Assembly (NCBI RefSeq): GCF_037992945.1
Contig: NZ_CP150304.1
Span: 2,669,501 to 2,733,500 of the forward strand
DNA: 64,000 nt
Reading direction: 5' to 3'
From: Peribacillus sp. FSL E2-0218
GTDB taxonomy: Bacteria > Bacillota > Bacilli > Bacillales > DSM-1321
Below are positions 50,945 through 58,786 of the stretch, piece after piece. The position numbers and the translations under genes are program-made. The notes under the pieces were generated by a model. It had not been told where the DNA came from and made no database searches. It worked only from the letters and a program-made list of their open reading frames with translations. The stretch's first letter is position 1, and every line of letters begins with the position of its first letter.

Positions 50945-51859
50945 TCAGTTTAACTCTCGGTAAAAGGTAAGGATATCCCTTATAGATGTTTCAAGCGGAA
51001 TACTGGGCTTCCATCCCAAATTCACCAGCTTAATAGGTTCGATTGCTGGCTTATTGTCGATTAAATCATTGCTCTGTGTGCTCATTTTTATTTCTTCCCT
51101 CGTTACAGTCCTATACCCTTGAATGATTTGCCCCAAAGAACAAGTATGACCTGAAGCAACGTCATACGTTTCGCCAGACTTCCCATCCTTCAACAGAAAA
51201 TCATAAGCTCTCACTGCATCTCTAACGTCCAAGAAATCACGTTGAGCGTTGGGATTTTCGACTTCAAGCACCTTTTCTGATCCTTTCTTTTCCATTTCAA
51301 TGATTTTTTGCGCAAAAATGGAACAAACCCCAGTGGATACACCTGGTCCGATCAAATTGGACGGCTTGGCAATGATGACTTCCATGTTATATAAAGCTGC
51401 CCAGGATTGTGCAATAAGTACTTGAAGTGTCTTACTCAAACTATAAGGATGGGGAATCGAATTGAGGGAGGCAGGGTCAAATTGGAGAGCTGAGCCAACT
51501 ATCACGATTTTGCAGGTTGGACTTTCCCTGCGTAGGGCATCGATCAAGTAGGCTGTGGACATGGAATTTGCCTCTAAGGTCGATAATGGATCCACCCATG
51601 ATGCACCAACGTGATTTTGGCCTGCCAAATGAAGGACATACTGAGGTTTGATCTTTTTGACAAGCTGATAAACCTCGTTTCCGTTCGTAAGATCACAATA
51701 TTCCATGTTAATTTGAGCATCGACATTTATCTTTTTCCGTGAAACGGCTGTAATGTCATAGCCTGCTTTTAAAAAATGGGCACATGCATGCTGGCCCGTG
51801 AATCCGCTTGCCCCGGTGATTATTAATTTCCTTCGTTGCTTCATTGACTTCTCATCCAT
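50945..51859 (-). CDS. NAD-dependent epimerase/dehydratase (GDP-6-deoxymannose reductase-like)
   Basis: Extended SDR of 304 residues that modifies a nucleotide sugar. NAD site 'LIITGASGFTGQHACAHFL' (GxxGxxG), 'YVLHLAGQNHVG', a Ser followed by Tyr-x-x-x-Lys in 'IPHPYSLSKTLQVL', and 'NAQRDFLDVRDAVRAY'. This last phrase and the overall pattern are closest to GDP-4-keto-6-deoxy-D-mannose reductases, but the substrate is a guess; no GDP-mannose dehydratase is in the window. The ATG at 51859 comes three bases after the stop of a 43-codon frame (TAAcgaATG); the ATG at 51844 is an alternative. Confidence 0.8.
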   Translation of the reverse strand: MDEKSMKQRRKLIITGASGFTGQHACAHFLKAGYDITAVSRKKINVDAQINMEYCDLTNGNEVYQLVKKIKPQYVLHLAGQNHVGASWVDPLSTLEANSMSTAYLIDALRRESPTCKIVIVGSALQFDPASLNSIPHPYSLSKTLQVLIAQSWAALYNMEVIIAKPSNLIGPGVSTGVCSIFAQKIIEMEKKGSEKVLEVENPNAQRDFLDVRDAVRAYDFLLKDGKSGETYDVASGHTCSLGQIIQGYRTVTREEIKMSTQSNDLIDNKPAIEPIKLVNLGWKPSIPLETSIRDILTFYRELN

Positions 51860-51862
51860 TCG

Positions 51863-51994
51863 TTAATGATCTAAATAACCGCTACGATCGCCCTTATGCT
51901 GAATGTCCGTCCAGTCAGGGGCAGGAAAGACCTTATTTCCTCCCCCAAACCAACTTGTGAAGCCATCCATCTCTAGCGGTGCATGAATCGCCAT
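51863..51994 (-). CDS. Small unknown protein (43 residues) or gene relic
   Basis: 'MAIHAPLEMDGFTSWFGGGN' begins a 43-codon frame ending '...DIQHKGDRSGYLDH', whose stop is directly before the SDR start. The residue composition (Trp, Gly, Asp, Pro) is protein-like, and the tight junction indicates co-translation with the SDR gene. No convincing ribosome site precedes its ATG, so it could be the C-terminal end of a lost upstream gene. Family unknown. Confidence 0.4.
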   Translation of the reverse strand: MAIHAPLEMDGFTSWFGGGNKVFPAPDWTDIQHKGDRSGYLDH

Positions 51995-52111
51995 CTTAAA
52001 TACAGTTTCCCTATTACATTATGTCTGCATCTGCTTGATTGCCATGGGCTGTTCTCACATACACAGCCGAAAGGGGAAATTAACTCATTTGCCCTACATG
52101 CCGGACCGTTG

Positions 52112-52336
52112 TTACCCACTTTCCTCTAGCTCCACATCGGCGACCACACTCGAAGATTGAGAATAGTTCTTGAACGTATGAAGGGTAACCGTTTTTTTGC
52201 TCATTGAAACTGAAGGGCAAACTCCCTTGAATTCCTGGACATAGGCTTCCCCGCTGAAAATCCGACTATTTTTTTTGATAGTGAACAACTCGTCTATACG
52301 AAACATGCGCCACTTTAATATATTAGAGTATTCCAT
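52112..52336 (-). CDS. Small hypothetical protein
   Basis: A 74-codon frame (64 from the second ATG at 52306), 'MFRIDELFTIKKNSRIFSGE' and ending 'SSSVVADVELEESG'. Neither ATG has a strong ribosome site. The alternation of polar and hydrophobic residues suggests a beta-rich small protein. It is divergent from the Ser/Thr-rich protein gene at 52358, with only 21 bases between. Not recognised; may be a relic. Confidence 0.35.
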   Translation of the reverse strand: MEYSNILKWRMFRIDELFTIKKNSRIFSGEAYVQEFKGVCPSVSMSKKTVTLHTFKNYSQSSSVVADVELEESG

Positions 52337-52357
52337 AATAAAAGAGGTGTTAACACT

Positions 52358-52798
52358 ATGGGGAAATTTTTAGATGCTCAGACTTCACAGAATGCTAGTT
52401 ATCGGGATTCCATTTCCATACCTGTAAGTGCAACTCCAGCGCTGTTCGGTTCATTGGGGCTTAATACGACCGGAACCGGAGCTAATCTTCGAGTTGAATT
52501 CACTTTCACGGCTACTTTAAGCAGCTTGGCCGCGATTCTGACTCCCATCAACATCGAGATTTACAGGGGCTCAGGTGTCGGCAGGGTTCTCGTTTATTCC
52601 GCCCAACAAACCTTACCGGTAGCTGGTTTGGGGGTTGCCTCCGAAACGATCATTTCATTGTCCGGTGCGGACTTTAATCCACCTGCACCCAGTAACTTTT
52701 TGGTCTATCAAGCATTCATCAGCACACCTGGCGGGATCGTCATCGCACCGACCCGAACTGGACCGGAGAGTTTTTTCGCAGCTGCTTATTCCGACTGA
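52358..52798 (+). CDS. Ser/Thr-rich beta-sandwich-like protein, candidate surface/spore protein
   Basis: 146 residues without signal peptide or membrane segment. It is very rich in Ser, Thr, Ala and Gly, nearly free of Cys, His and Trp, with alternating hydrophobic strands such as 'NLRVEFTFTATLSSLAAIL' and 'FLVYQAFISTPGGIVIAPT'. This looks like a jelly-roll domain, as in the tip domains of exosporium collagen-like proteins, but no collagen repeat is present and homology is not shown. AAAGAGGTG precedes the ATG. Flanked by glycosyltransferase and sugar-nucleotide genes, it may be the protein that carries the glycan. It has its own terminator. Confidence 0.6.
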   Translation: MGKFLDAQTSQNASYRDSISIPVSATPALFGSLGLNTTGTGANLRVEFTFTATLSSLAAILTPINIEIYRGSGVGRVLVYSAQQTLPVAGLGVASETIISLSGADFNPPAPSNFLVYQAFISTPGGIVIAPTRTGPESFFAAAYSD

Positions 52799-52844
52799 TT
52801 GATTCTTAGTGGTAAATGGTGATGTTGCGCCATCTTTGAATAGC

Positions 52845-52905
52845 TTCAGGGCGGGTACTAAATGGTGGGACAAGTACCCGTCCTTATATATTTCTTTTTT
52901 TCTAT
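52845..52905 (+). terminator. Terminator of the Ser/Thr-rich protein gene
   Basis: GGGCGGGTACT (52849-52859) pairs with AGTACCCGTCC (52873-52883) including a G-T pair, followed by TTATATATTTC and seven T. Confidence 0.75.
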
Positions 52906-53023
52906 TTGCCCCCTAAACTAGCTACATAATGTGTTGGCTCTTGACAGCCCATTTTTCACGAATGCTCATAACGAGTTACATAACGCTCGATCATTCAATA
53001 ATATGAACAAAGGGGAGATTGCC

Positions 53024-54256
53024 ATGAAAATATTACTTGCCACTTTTTGGGTCACGCCACATGTTGGCGGTGTCTGGAATTATATGCAGCAATTAAAGGA
53101 TAAGCTTGTAACATTAGGACATGAGGTCGACTTTCTTAGCTACGGTGAAAATCATGAATATGTCCACATCATTAACGAAAACCGCAGGATAGATATGGAT
53201 GAATTGCTTTCCGAAGAGGTTTTGCGATACATGAAACAGCATAATTCTCCCACTCATCCTGATCCAATCATCCACTATTACGAAACTCGGTGTGATTTCT
53301 TTCAGCTGGGTGCCGATTATTTAGGACTGGATAAATATGATGTCATTCATACGCAAGATATCTTTTCAACTGTCTGCATTAATCGGATCAGAGCGAAAAA
53401 AACAGCGCTCGTCGCTACGCTTCACGGTTGTGTTGCCCATGAACTTAGGAGTGCTTACTATAGCTCCAAAGTCCCTAAACAAAGCATTGCAAAAGAAGGC
53501 CGTGATCATTTTGATCAATTGGAATATGATGGGGCGACTTCTGCTGACCATACGATAGTGGCGAATGAATGGATGAGGGATGTATTGACTGATGAATTTA
53601 ACGTTCCGAAAGAACAGCTGAGTGTTTTTCATTATGGCTATGATACCGAGGCCTTCTTGAAACGGGTGGATGAAAAAACCGAAATCGAACGACCTGAAAA
53701 GAAGAAAGTACTTATTTATACAGGCCGGCTGAGTGAGTTCAAAGGAGTTCATCATTTATTAAATGCACTATCTCGATTAAAAAAATCCAGAACCGATTGG
53801 GTTTGCTGGATTGCCGGGGACGGCCCGATGGAAACGGAGCTGAAAAATAAAACGAAAGCTCTTCGTTTGGAAGATGATGTGGTCTTTTTAGGCAGACGGG
53901 ATGATATTCCTTATTTATTATCCATTTCGGATATCTTTGTACTGCCTACTTTGATGGAAAATCAACCTTTGTCGGTAATAGAAGCGCAAATCTCCGGAAT
54001 GGCTGTCATTGCCAGTGATGTTGGAGGAATTCCTGAAATCATTGATCATGGAATCACGGGAGTATTATCACCTGCCGGGGATGAGCAGATGCTATCCACC
54101 CATATTGAATATTTATTGGAACATGATTCCTATCGCAACAATCTTGGAGTAAATGCCCTGACGTGGGGATTGGATCATTGGTCGCCAGATAAAGCGGTAC
54201 AAAATGTGCTGAGTGTATACGAACATGCATTATCCCAAAAGGGAAATAATCACTAG
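53024..54256 (+). CDS. Glycosyltransferase family 4
   Basis: GT-B retaining glycosyltransferase of about 410 residues. N-terminal domain 'KILLATFWVTPHVGGVWNYM' with the Gly-rich acceptor loop; 'VATLHGCVAHELRSAYYSS'; nucleotide domain 'KKVLIYTGRLSEFKGVHHLL', 'CWIAGDGPMETEL', and the E-x7-E motif within 'PTLMENQPLSVIEAQISGMAVIASDVGGIPE'. AAAGGGGAG supports the ATG at 53024; the longer frame upstream lacks a site. Downstream lies a terminator, then the epimerase gene. Confidence 0.9.
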   Translation: MKILLATFWVTPHVGGVWNYMQQLKDKLVTLGHEVDFLSYGENHEYVHIINENRRIDMDELLSEEVLRYMKQHNSPTHPDPIIHYYETRCDFFQLGADYLGLDKYDVIHTQDIFSTVCINRIRAKKTALVATLHGCVAHELRSAYYSSKVPKQSIAKEGRDHFDQLEYDGATSADHTIVANEWMRDVLTDEFNVPKEQLSVFHYGYDTEAFLKRVDEKTEIERPEKKKVLIYTGRLSEFKGVHHLLNALSRLKKSRTDWVCWIAGDGPMETELKNKTKALRLEDDVVFLGRRDDIPYLLSISDIFVLPTLMENQPLSVIEAQISGMAVIASDVGGIPEIIDHGITGVLSPAGDEQMLSTHIEYLLEHDSYRNNLGVNALTWGLDHWSPDKAVQNVLSVYEHALSQKGNNH

Positions 54257-54312
54257 CTACAAAAAGATGCTGACCGGCAATTAAAATCTCAGCATCTTTC
54301 TGTAGCTTTTTT
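54255..54312 (+). terminator. Terminator of the GT4 gene
   Basis: AGCTACA-AAAAGATGCTGA ... TCAGCATCTTT-CTGTAGCT, a near-perfect stem of 18 pairs, then TTTTTT. It begins at the stop codon. Confidence 0.9.
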
Positions 54313-54395
54313 CCTAAAGAACGCTAGGTAACAGCTTAAGCCAATCTGAATCAGCTGACATACAATACTAAAAACAGATAAAAGGGGTATGATGC

Positions 54396-55310
54396 ATGAA
54401 GGCTATCGTGACTGGCGGAGCGGGGTTCATCGGTTCCCATCTTGTGGAAGAACTTATCTTGAATGGTGCCGAGGTACATGTATTGGATAATATGATATCC
54501 GGACACATCGATCATGTACATCCCAATGCCGTCATCCATACTGAAGATATACGCAGCAAGGAAGCTGCTCAAACGATCATGAAGGTAAAGCCTGACGTGG
54601 TCTTCCATCTGGCAGCACAGGCAGATGTGGCTCGCTCCATCCTCGATCCCCAGTATGATGCTGATGTTAATATCAACGGAACGATCAATATGCTCAAGGC
54701 ATGTCAGGAAGCTTCTGTAAGGAAGCTGATTTTCTCTTCCACTTCAGGAGTCTATGGGAATTTACAGAAGGACTTGATCTCAGAAAGTGACCCGACCGGA
54801 CCGGTTTCTTATTATGGTCTATCCAAGTTAGCGGCGGAAGCTTATATCCGTTTATTTCATGGGCTATATGGTCTCGAGTATACGATTCTCCGTTATGGAA
54901 ATGTGTATGGTCCTAGACAGACGGCAAAGGGTGAAGGCGGAGTCGTCGCTGTCTTTTTAGAAAGGATAAAAAAAGGGCTGCCTTTACGCATACACGGTGA
55001 TGGTGAACAAACCCGGGATTTTATCTATGTGAAGGATATAGTCAGAGCAAATACCGCTTCGGTTAATCACGGCAATCAAGAAACCATCCAGGTCAGTACG
55101 GCACAGAAAACATCAGTAAACCAACTGTTGAGTATGCTTACGCAAATACATGGCTCTGCCGTGGAAACCCTTCATTCAGTCGGAAGGACTGGAGATATCA
55201 AGCACAGCTGCCTCGATAACAGGAAAGCCCGGCAATCGCTGAATTGGTATCCAAAGACAGCTATCTTTCAAGGGTTATCCGAAACCTATTCTTTCTCTAG
55301 TAAACGGTAG
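54396..55310 (+). CDS. NAD-dependent nucleotide-sugar epimerase (GalE-like)
   Basis: Extended SDR of 304 residues, likely interconverting UDP-glucose/GlcNAc with the 4-epimer or a related step. NAD site 'KAIVTGGAGFIGSHLVEEL' (GxxGxxG), 'VVFHLAAQADVARSI', catalytic Ser in 'IFSSTSGVYG', Tyr-x-x-x-Lys in 'PVSYYGLSKLAAEAY', 'RYGNVYGPRQ' and 'GEQTRDFIYVKDIVRA'. The short length (GalE is usually 330 or more) resembles WbpP/WbgU-like and dTDP-sugar epimerases of polysaccharide loci. AAAAGGGG lies upstream of the ATG. Specific substrate uncertain. Confidence 0.85.
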   Translation: MKAIVTGGAGFIGSHLVEELILNGAEVHVLDNMISGHIDHVHPNAVIHTEDIRSKEAAQTIMKVKPDVVFHLAAQADVARSILDPQYDADVNINGTINMLKACQEASVRKLIFSSTSGVYGNLQKDLISESDPTGPVSYYGLSKLAAEAYIRLFHGLYGLEYTILRYGNVYGPRQTAKGEGGVVAVFLERIKKGLPLRIHGDGEQTRDFIYVKDIVRANTASVNHGNQETIQVSTAQKTSVNQLLSMLTQIHGSAVETLHSVGRTGDIKHSCLDNRKARQSLNWYPKTAIFQGLSETYSFSSKR

Positions 55311-55347
55311 GTACCTGGAAATTCTCAAGAACTATCGATGATTCTTC

Positions 55348-55384
55348 GGGTTAAGGGAATCCATGACTTAACCCTTCTTTCTTA
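55348..55384 (+). terminator. Terminator of the epimerase gene
   Basis: GGGTTAAG ... CTTAACCC hairpin with an 11-base loop, then TTCTTTCTT, 38 bases past the stop. Confidence 0.75.
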
Positions 55385-55449
55385 TAAAAAAACCCTAAGC
55401 AGGAACTAACGCAATAATGACAGCGCTTACATTTTAGTTGCCCCCCCGC

Positions 55450-55550
55450 CAGGAAACTTGATTCATCCACCTTTATCATCACCAAAAAAGTGGATACCAT
55501 TTAATAGGACGGAGTTTTTTGACTCGCCCTATTAAATGGTAAGTTTCCTG
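55450..55550. repeat. 101-bp structured element with nested inverted repeats
   Basis: Outer arms CAGGAAACTT (55450-55459) and AAGTTTCCTG (55541-55550) are perfect inverted repeats. Inside, TACCATTTAATAGG...CG pairs with CG...CCTATTAAATGGTA (55495-55541). It lies in the gap between converging genes. The inner hairpin may terminate the minus-strand sugar operon (a T run follows five bases later on that strand). The outer pair is not explained by a terminator. Confidence 0.55.
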
Positions 55551-55607
55551 TACAAAGAGATAGTTACATACCGAGTCCAATCTTAATTGAATGGCATGAT
55601 AATTTAT

Positions 55608-56450
55608 TCAAAACTTTTGTCCGGGTTTATTCTCCATCCATTTTTTCAATTCCGCTAACATCTCTTGGTACGTAGGCATTTTATATTGAAAATCAATTCT
55701 TGTATTCTTTATGGATCGATCTAAATGCATGGATGAATCAGGAATGATTTCGACATCGGTTTTTTGAAAAATTTGCTGCAGCAATTTTAATAGAGCGGCC
55801 TTAGAGATTTTTTCATCTGACCCAAGATGATATAATCCAGTAATCTTCTGTTGAATCATCCTATCCAGAACCTTGGCCAGTTCGAGCGTTGTCACCCCAT
55901 TCCAAAACACTTTTTCGAATCCCTTGATCTCACCTTTTTGCTTCATGAACCAAAGAAATAAACCAATTCCGTCTTCCTTTAACTCCGGTCCAATAATGGA
56001 GGTACGGATGGTCAAATGTTTTTCACTTATTATTTCACCCAAGTGTTTGGATTGACCATAAATGGTGGAACTATCAGGTGTATCCTTCTCCGTATAATCT
56101 CCTGTTGAACCTGAAAAGACACAATCCGTACTAATATGAATCAATTTCCCATTATTGCGTTCAGTCAGCTTAACAAGCTGATGCGGAAATACACTGTTAA
56201 CCTGAAAAGCTAGTTTTGTATTATCACTTGCATGATCATTTAAAATGCCGATGCAATTTATCGTAATGTCCGGTTTTACCTTATCCATTACATCTTCAAG
56301 ACTCGTTACGTCGGTTACATCCAAATACAATCCCTTCACATCATTCGGATCCCGCGTCGTATATGTTACCTGATACTTGGAGTCCTGAGTGAAATAGTCT
56401 TTTATTACATGGCCTGCCATTCCTTGTCCACCAAGTACTAGTACCTTCAT
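55608..56450 (-). CDS. RmlD-like SDR reductase of an amino-deoxysugar pathway
   Basis: Reductase of about 280 residues with the RmlD substrate-binding fold. NAD(P) site 'KVLVLGGQGMAGHVIKDYF' (GxxGxxG), 'DITINCIGIL', catalytic Ser-Thr then Tyr-x-x-x-Lys in 'IHISTDCVFSG' and 'SSTIYGQSKHLGEI'. Genomic order (2-epimerase, 4,6-dehydratase, reductase) copies the wbjBCD/fnlABC/capEFG sets. However, WbjC/CapF reductases carry an extra C-terminal cupin and are about 370 residues; this one lacks it and so is closer to WbvR, the reductase of the UDP-L-RhaNAc/UDP-L-QuiNAc route. The ATG at 56450 comes one base after the dehydratase stop. Confidence 0.82.
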   Translation of the reverse strand: MKVLVLGGQGMAGHVIKDYFTQDSKYQVTYTTRDPNDVKGLYLDVTDVTSLEDVMDKVKPDITINCIGILNDHASDNTKLAFQVNSVFPHQLVKLTERNNGKLIHISTDCVFSGSTGDYTEKDTPDSSTIYGQSKHLGEIISEKHLTIRTSIIGPELKEDGIGLFLWFMKQKGEIKGFEKVFWNGVTTLELAKVLDRMIQQKITGLYHLGSDEKISKAALLKLLQQIFQKTDVEIIPDSSMHLDRSIKNTRIDFQYKMPTYQEMLAELKKWMENKPGQKF

Positions 56451-56451
56451 G

Positions 56452-57444
56452 TTAAATGAAGCCCCCATTCTTTAACATTTCCTTGATTTTTGATTTATCG
56501 ATCAACCCTGTGGCAGAGTTATAATCTTCCAAACTAACAGGCTGGTATTGGGCGTAATGCTCCTTTATCCCCTTGATGTGGATGGCTGGAAGGATGACAT
56601 AATATTCATCATCATAGGCAATGGCCGTCGTGCTTTCATATTCCGAAAGCAGGATTTCATGGAGCTTTTCACCCGGACGTATACCCAGGACCTCGACTTC
56701 CACATCTGTCTTTTTCGATGCTTCGATCAACACTTCAGCAAGGTCGATGATTTTACAGGAAGGCATCTTCATCACGAATATTTCTCCGCCGACACTTTCA
56801 AACGTTGCTTTGAATACTAATTTTATCGCTTCTTGAATGGTCAAAAAGAACCTGGTCATATTCAAGTCGGTTATTCCGATTTTCCCTTTTTCTTTAATTT
56901 GCTTTTTGAAGACGTGAATGACGCTTCCGTTGGTTCCTAAAACATTGCCGCCGCGGATACATACGAATCTGGTTTTCGTGTTTAACGTATTCGCGTGGAT
57001 GATCAATCTTTCCGCCATAGCTTTTGAAAGACCATAAAAATTGGATGGATTGGATGCTTTGTCGGTGGAAATGTTCACGACCGAATGTACATTACAGCTA
57101 ATGGCTGCTTCTATTACATTCTGTGTTCCTATCACATTCGTTTTTAGCGCTTCGATCGGTTGATCTTCACATACAGGCACATGCTTTAAAGCTGCCAAAT
57201 GGAAAATATAATCGACGCCTTGGCATGCCTCCACCAATGCTTCCTTTTCTTTTACGTCGCCAATGATGAATTGCAGCTTTGGATTATTATCGAATTCCTG
57301 TTTCATCGTGAATTGGTTCGATTCATTTCTGGAGAAAATCCGGATTTCACTTGGTTCGAAATCCAATAATTGACGAACCAATTCATATCCCCACGAGCCT
57401 GTACCGCCTGTTACTAAAATTTTACGATTCTTAATCAATTTCAT
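56452..57444 (-). CDS. UDP-GlcNAc 4,6-dehydratase/5-epimerase (WbjB/FnlA/CapE-like)
   Basis: Starts the conversion of UDP-GlcNAc into UDP-L-sugar precursors by 4,6-dehydration and C5 epimerisation. 330 residues, extended SDR of the polysaccharide biosynthesis (CapD-like) group. 'KILVTGGTGSWGYELVRQLL' (GxxGxxG), 'VDYIFHLAALKHVPVCEDQP' (characteristic of FlaA1/CapE enzymes), 'VNISTDKASNPSNFYGLSKAMAE' with the substituted S-T-D-K and Y-x-x-x-K active site. The C-terminus 'RPGEKLHEILLSEYES' is also diagnostic. Overlaps the 2-epimerase stop by 14 bases. Soluble, without the membrane segments of CapD/PglF. Confidence 0.9.
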   Translation of the reverse strand: MKLIKNRKILVTGGTGSWGYELVRQLLDFEPSEIRIFSRNESNQFTMKQEFDNNPKLQFIIGDVKEKEALVEACQGVDYIFHLAALKHVPVCEDQPIEALKTNVIGTQNVIEAAISCNVHSVVNISTDKASNPSNFYGLSKAMAERLIIHANTLNTKTRFVCIRGGNVLGTNGSVIHVFKKQIKEKGKIGITDLNMTRFFLTIQEAIKLVFKATFESVGGEIFVMKMPSCKIIDLAEVLIEASKKTDVEVEVLGIRPGEKLHEILLSEYESTTAIAYDDEYYVILPAIHIKGIKEHYAQYQPVSLEDYNSATGLIDKSKIKEMLKNGGFI

Positions 57445-58522
57445 GGCCTCCCAGTATAATTTTAAGGACTTTATCTGACACGTTTTTATGGTCGTACCCT
57501 TCTGGAAAAGACCAGTCTTTTTGTTGGTTAACCATAATGTTCACACAATTGAGGATTTGTTTAGCATTTATCCCCGATAACATATTACTGCCAGACTCAA
57601 TCGTTTCCGGCCTTTCAGTCGTTTTCCGGATGGTAACGGCAGGAACATGGAATAAACAACATTCTTCTTGGACGGTACCACTGTCGGTCAATACACAATA
57701 GGCATTTTTCTCAAGCTTCACGAAGTCAAAGAAACCGAAGGGCTCGTGAAATTCTATCAGCGGGTGTACATCTAATTGGGGACTGCGTTCTATGCGGGAT
57801 TTTGTCCGGGGATGTAAACTGCAAATGACTCTTTTTTGATACGTTTCGGCAACTAAATTAATGCCCTTCATGATTTCAAGCAAACGGTCTTCATGATCAA
57901 CATTTTCCGCACGATGGATAGTTACGAGGAAATAATCCTCTTTTTCCAAGTTGATTTTGTCCAAAATAAAGCTTTGCTCAATCTCATTATCGAAGTGGTT
58001 CAAGACCTCATGAATCGGGTTTCCCGATAAATAGATCCTTTTACTTGGAATACCTTCTTTCAACAGATTCTCCTTACTTTGAGGTGTGTAAGGTAAATTC
58101 AAGCTTGAAACGGCATCGATGATCCGTCGGTTTTTCTCCTCTGGTACTTCAAGATCAAAGCAACGGTTTCCAGCTTCCATATGAATGACCGGTATTCCCA
58201 GTCTTTCCGCTAGAATGGAGCTGAGCCCGGAGTTCGTATCCCCCAACACCAATACTTTATCCGGCTTTTCATTTAAAAGGATGGTTTCCAAATCCTTGAA
58301 AATGGCAGCTAATTGTTCGCCGAGGGTTTTCTGTTGATTCAGCAAGACATAATCAGGCTTCCTTACCTGAAGCTGTTGGAAGAAAATCTCACTTAAGGAT
58401 GAGGTGAAATTCTGCCCGGTGTGTACGAGTATATGTGAATCGGCATACTGATCCAATTTCTTTATAATGAGACTTAATCTGATGATTTCAGGCCGAGTCC
58501 CTAATATGGTCATTACTTTCAC
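57431..58522 (-). CDS. Non-hydrolysing UDP-N-acetylglucosamine 2-epimerase (WbjD/FnlC-like)
   Basis: About 363 residues. Inverts C2 of a UDP-HexNAc. Signature 'TILGTRPEIIRLSLIIKKL' at the N-terminus, 'VLGDTNSGLSSILAERLGIPVIHMEAGNR', 'VPEEKNRRIIDAVSSLNL', 'VTIHRAENVDHEDRL', and 'VLTDSGTVQEECCLFHVPAVTIR' all match WecB/MnaA-type enzymes. First gene of the three-gene operon; with the 4,6-dehydratase and reductase it probably makes UDP-L-FucNAc or UDP-L-QuiNAc rather than ManNAc. AAGGAG eight bases upstream selects GTG at 58522. Confidence 0.9.
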   Translation of the reverse strand: MKVMTILGTRPEIIRLSLIIKKLDQYADSHILVHTGQNFTSSLSEIFFQQLQVRKPDYVLLNQQKTLGEQLAAIFKDLETILLNEKPDKVLVLGDTNSGLSSILAERLGIPVIHMEAGNRCFDLEVPEEKNRRIIDAVSSLNLPYTPQSKENLLKEGIPSKRIYLSGNPIHEVLNHFDNEIEQSFILDKINLEKEDYFLVTIHRAENVDHEDRLLEIMKGINLVAETYQKRVICSLHPRTKSRIERSPQLDVHPLIEFHEPFGFFDFVKLEKNAYCVLTDSGTVQEECCLFHVPAVTIRKTTERPETIESGSNMLSGINAKQILNCVNIMVNQQKDWSFPEGYDHKNVSDKVLKIILGGHEID

Positions 58523-58700
58523 GATTTGCACTCCTTACTCTTTTCTAGTATGTGTCCTCTCCGTCTACCCTTTATTGTATGCACCTCAAATCCTATTGAT
58601 ATAGGCTAACCTATTAGATTTAAGCCTCTATTTAAGCAATTAGCGGCTTTTCAACGCCACTTCCGTCCATGGCCCAAGATGCGTTGAATGATCGTTCCCC
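58523..58700. other. Upstream region of the 2-epimerase operon
   Basis: No frames of note. It should contain the operon promoter on the minus strand; no clear consensus found. Confidence 0.35.
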
Positions 58701-58704
58701 GCCC

Positions 58705-58786
58705 AAAAAGGACTAGGAGTATCTCCAAGTCCTTTCATGCTCTAGACAAGCTTATTGTAATACAGCTTGTCTAGAGTCTTTTTATA
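58705..58786 (+). ncRNA. Two adjacent hairpins ending in a T run; candidate small RNA or orphan terminator
   Basis: AAAGGACT-AGGAG/CTCC-AAGTCCTTT (58707-58735) is followed by CTCTAGACAAGCT/AGCTTGTCTAGAG (58740-58776, 13-bp stem) and TCTTTTT. The T run shows plus-strand polarity, but no plus-strand gene ends within 3 kb upstream. A short RNA starting in the 58.5-58.7 kb gap would fit, as would a leftover terminator of a deleted gene. Confidence 0.4.

Noticed and set aside
44000..58530. Genomic island with mobile genes around the glycan region
   Set aside because: No integrase, transposase, tRNA end or direct-repeat boundaries were seen, so transfer is not claimed from this window.
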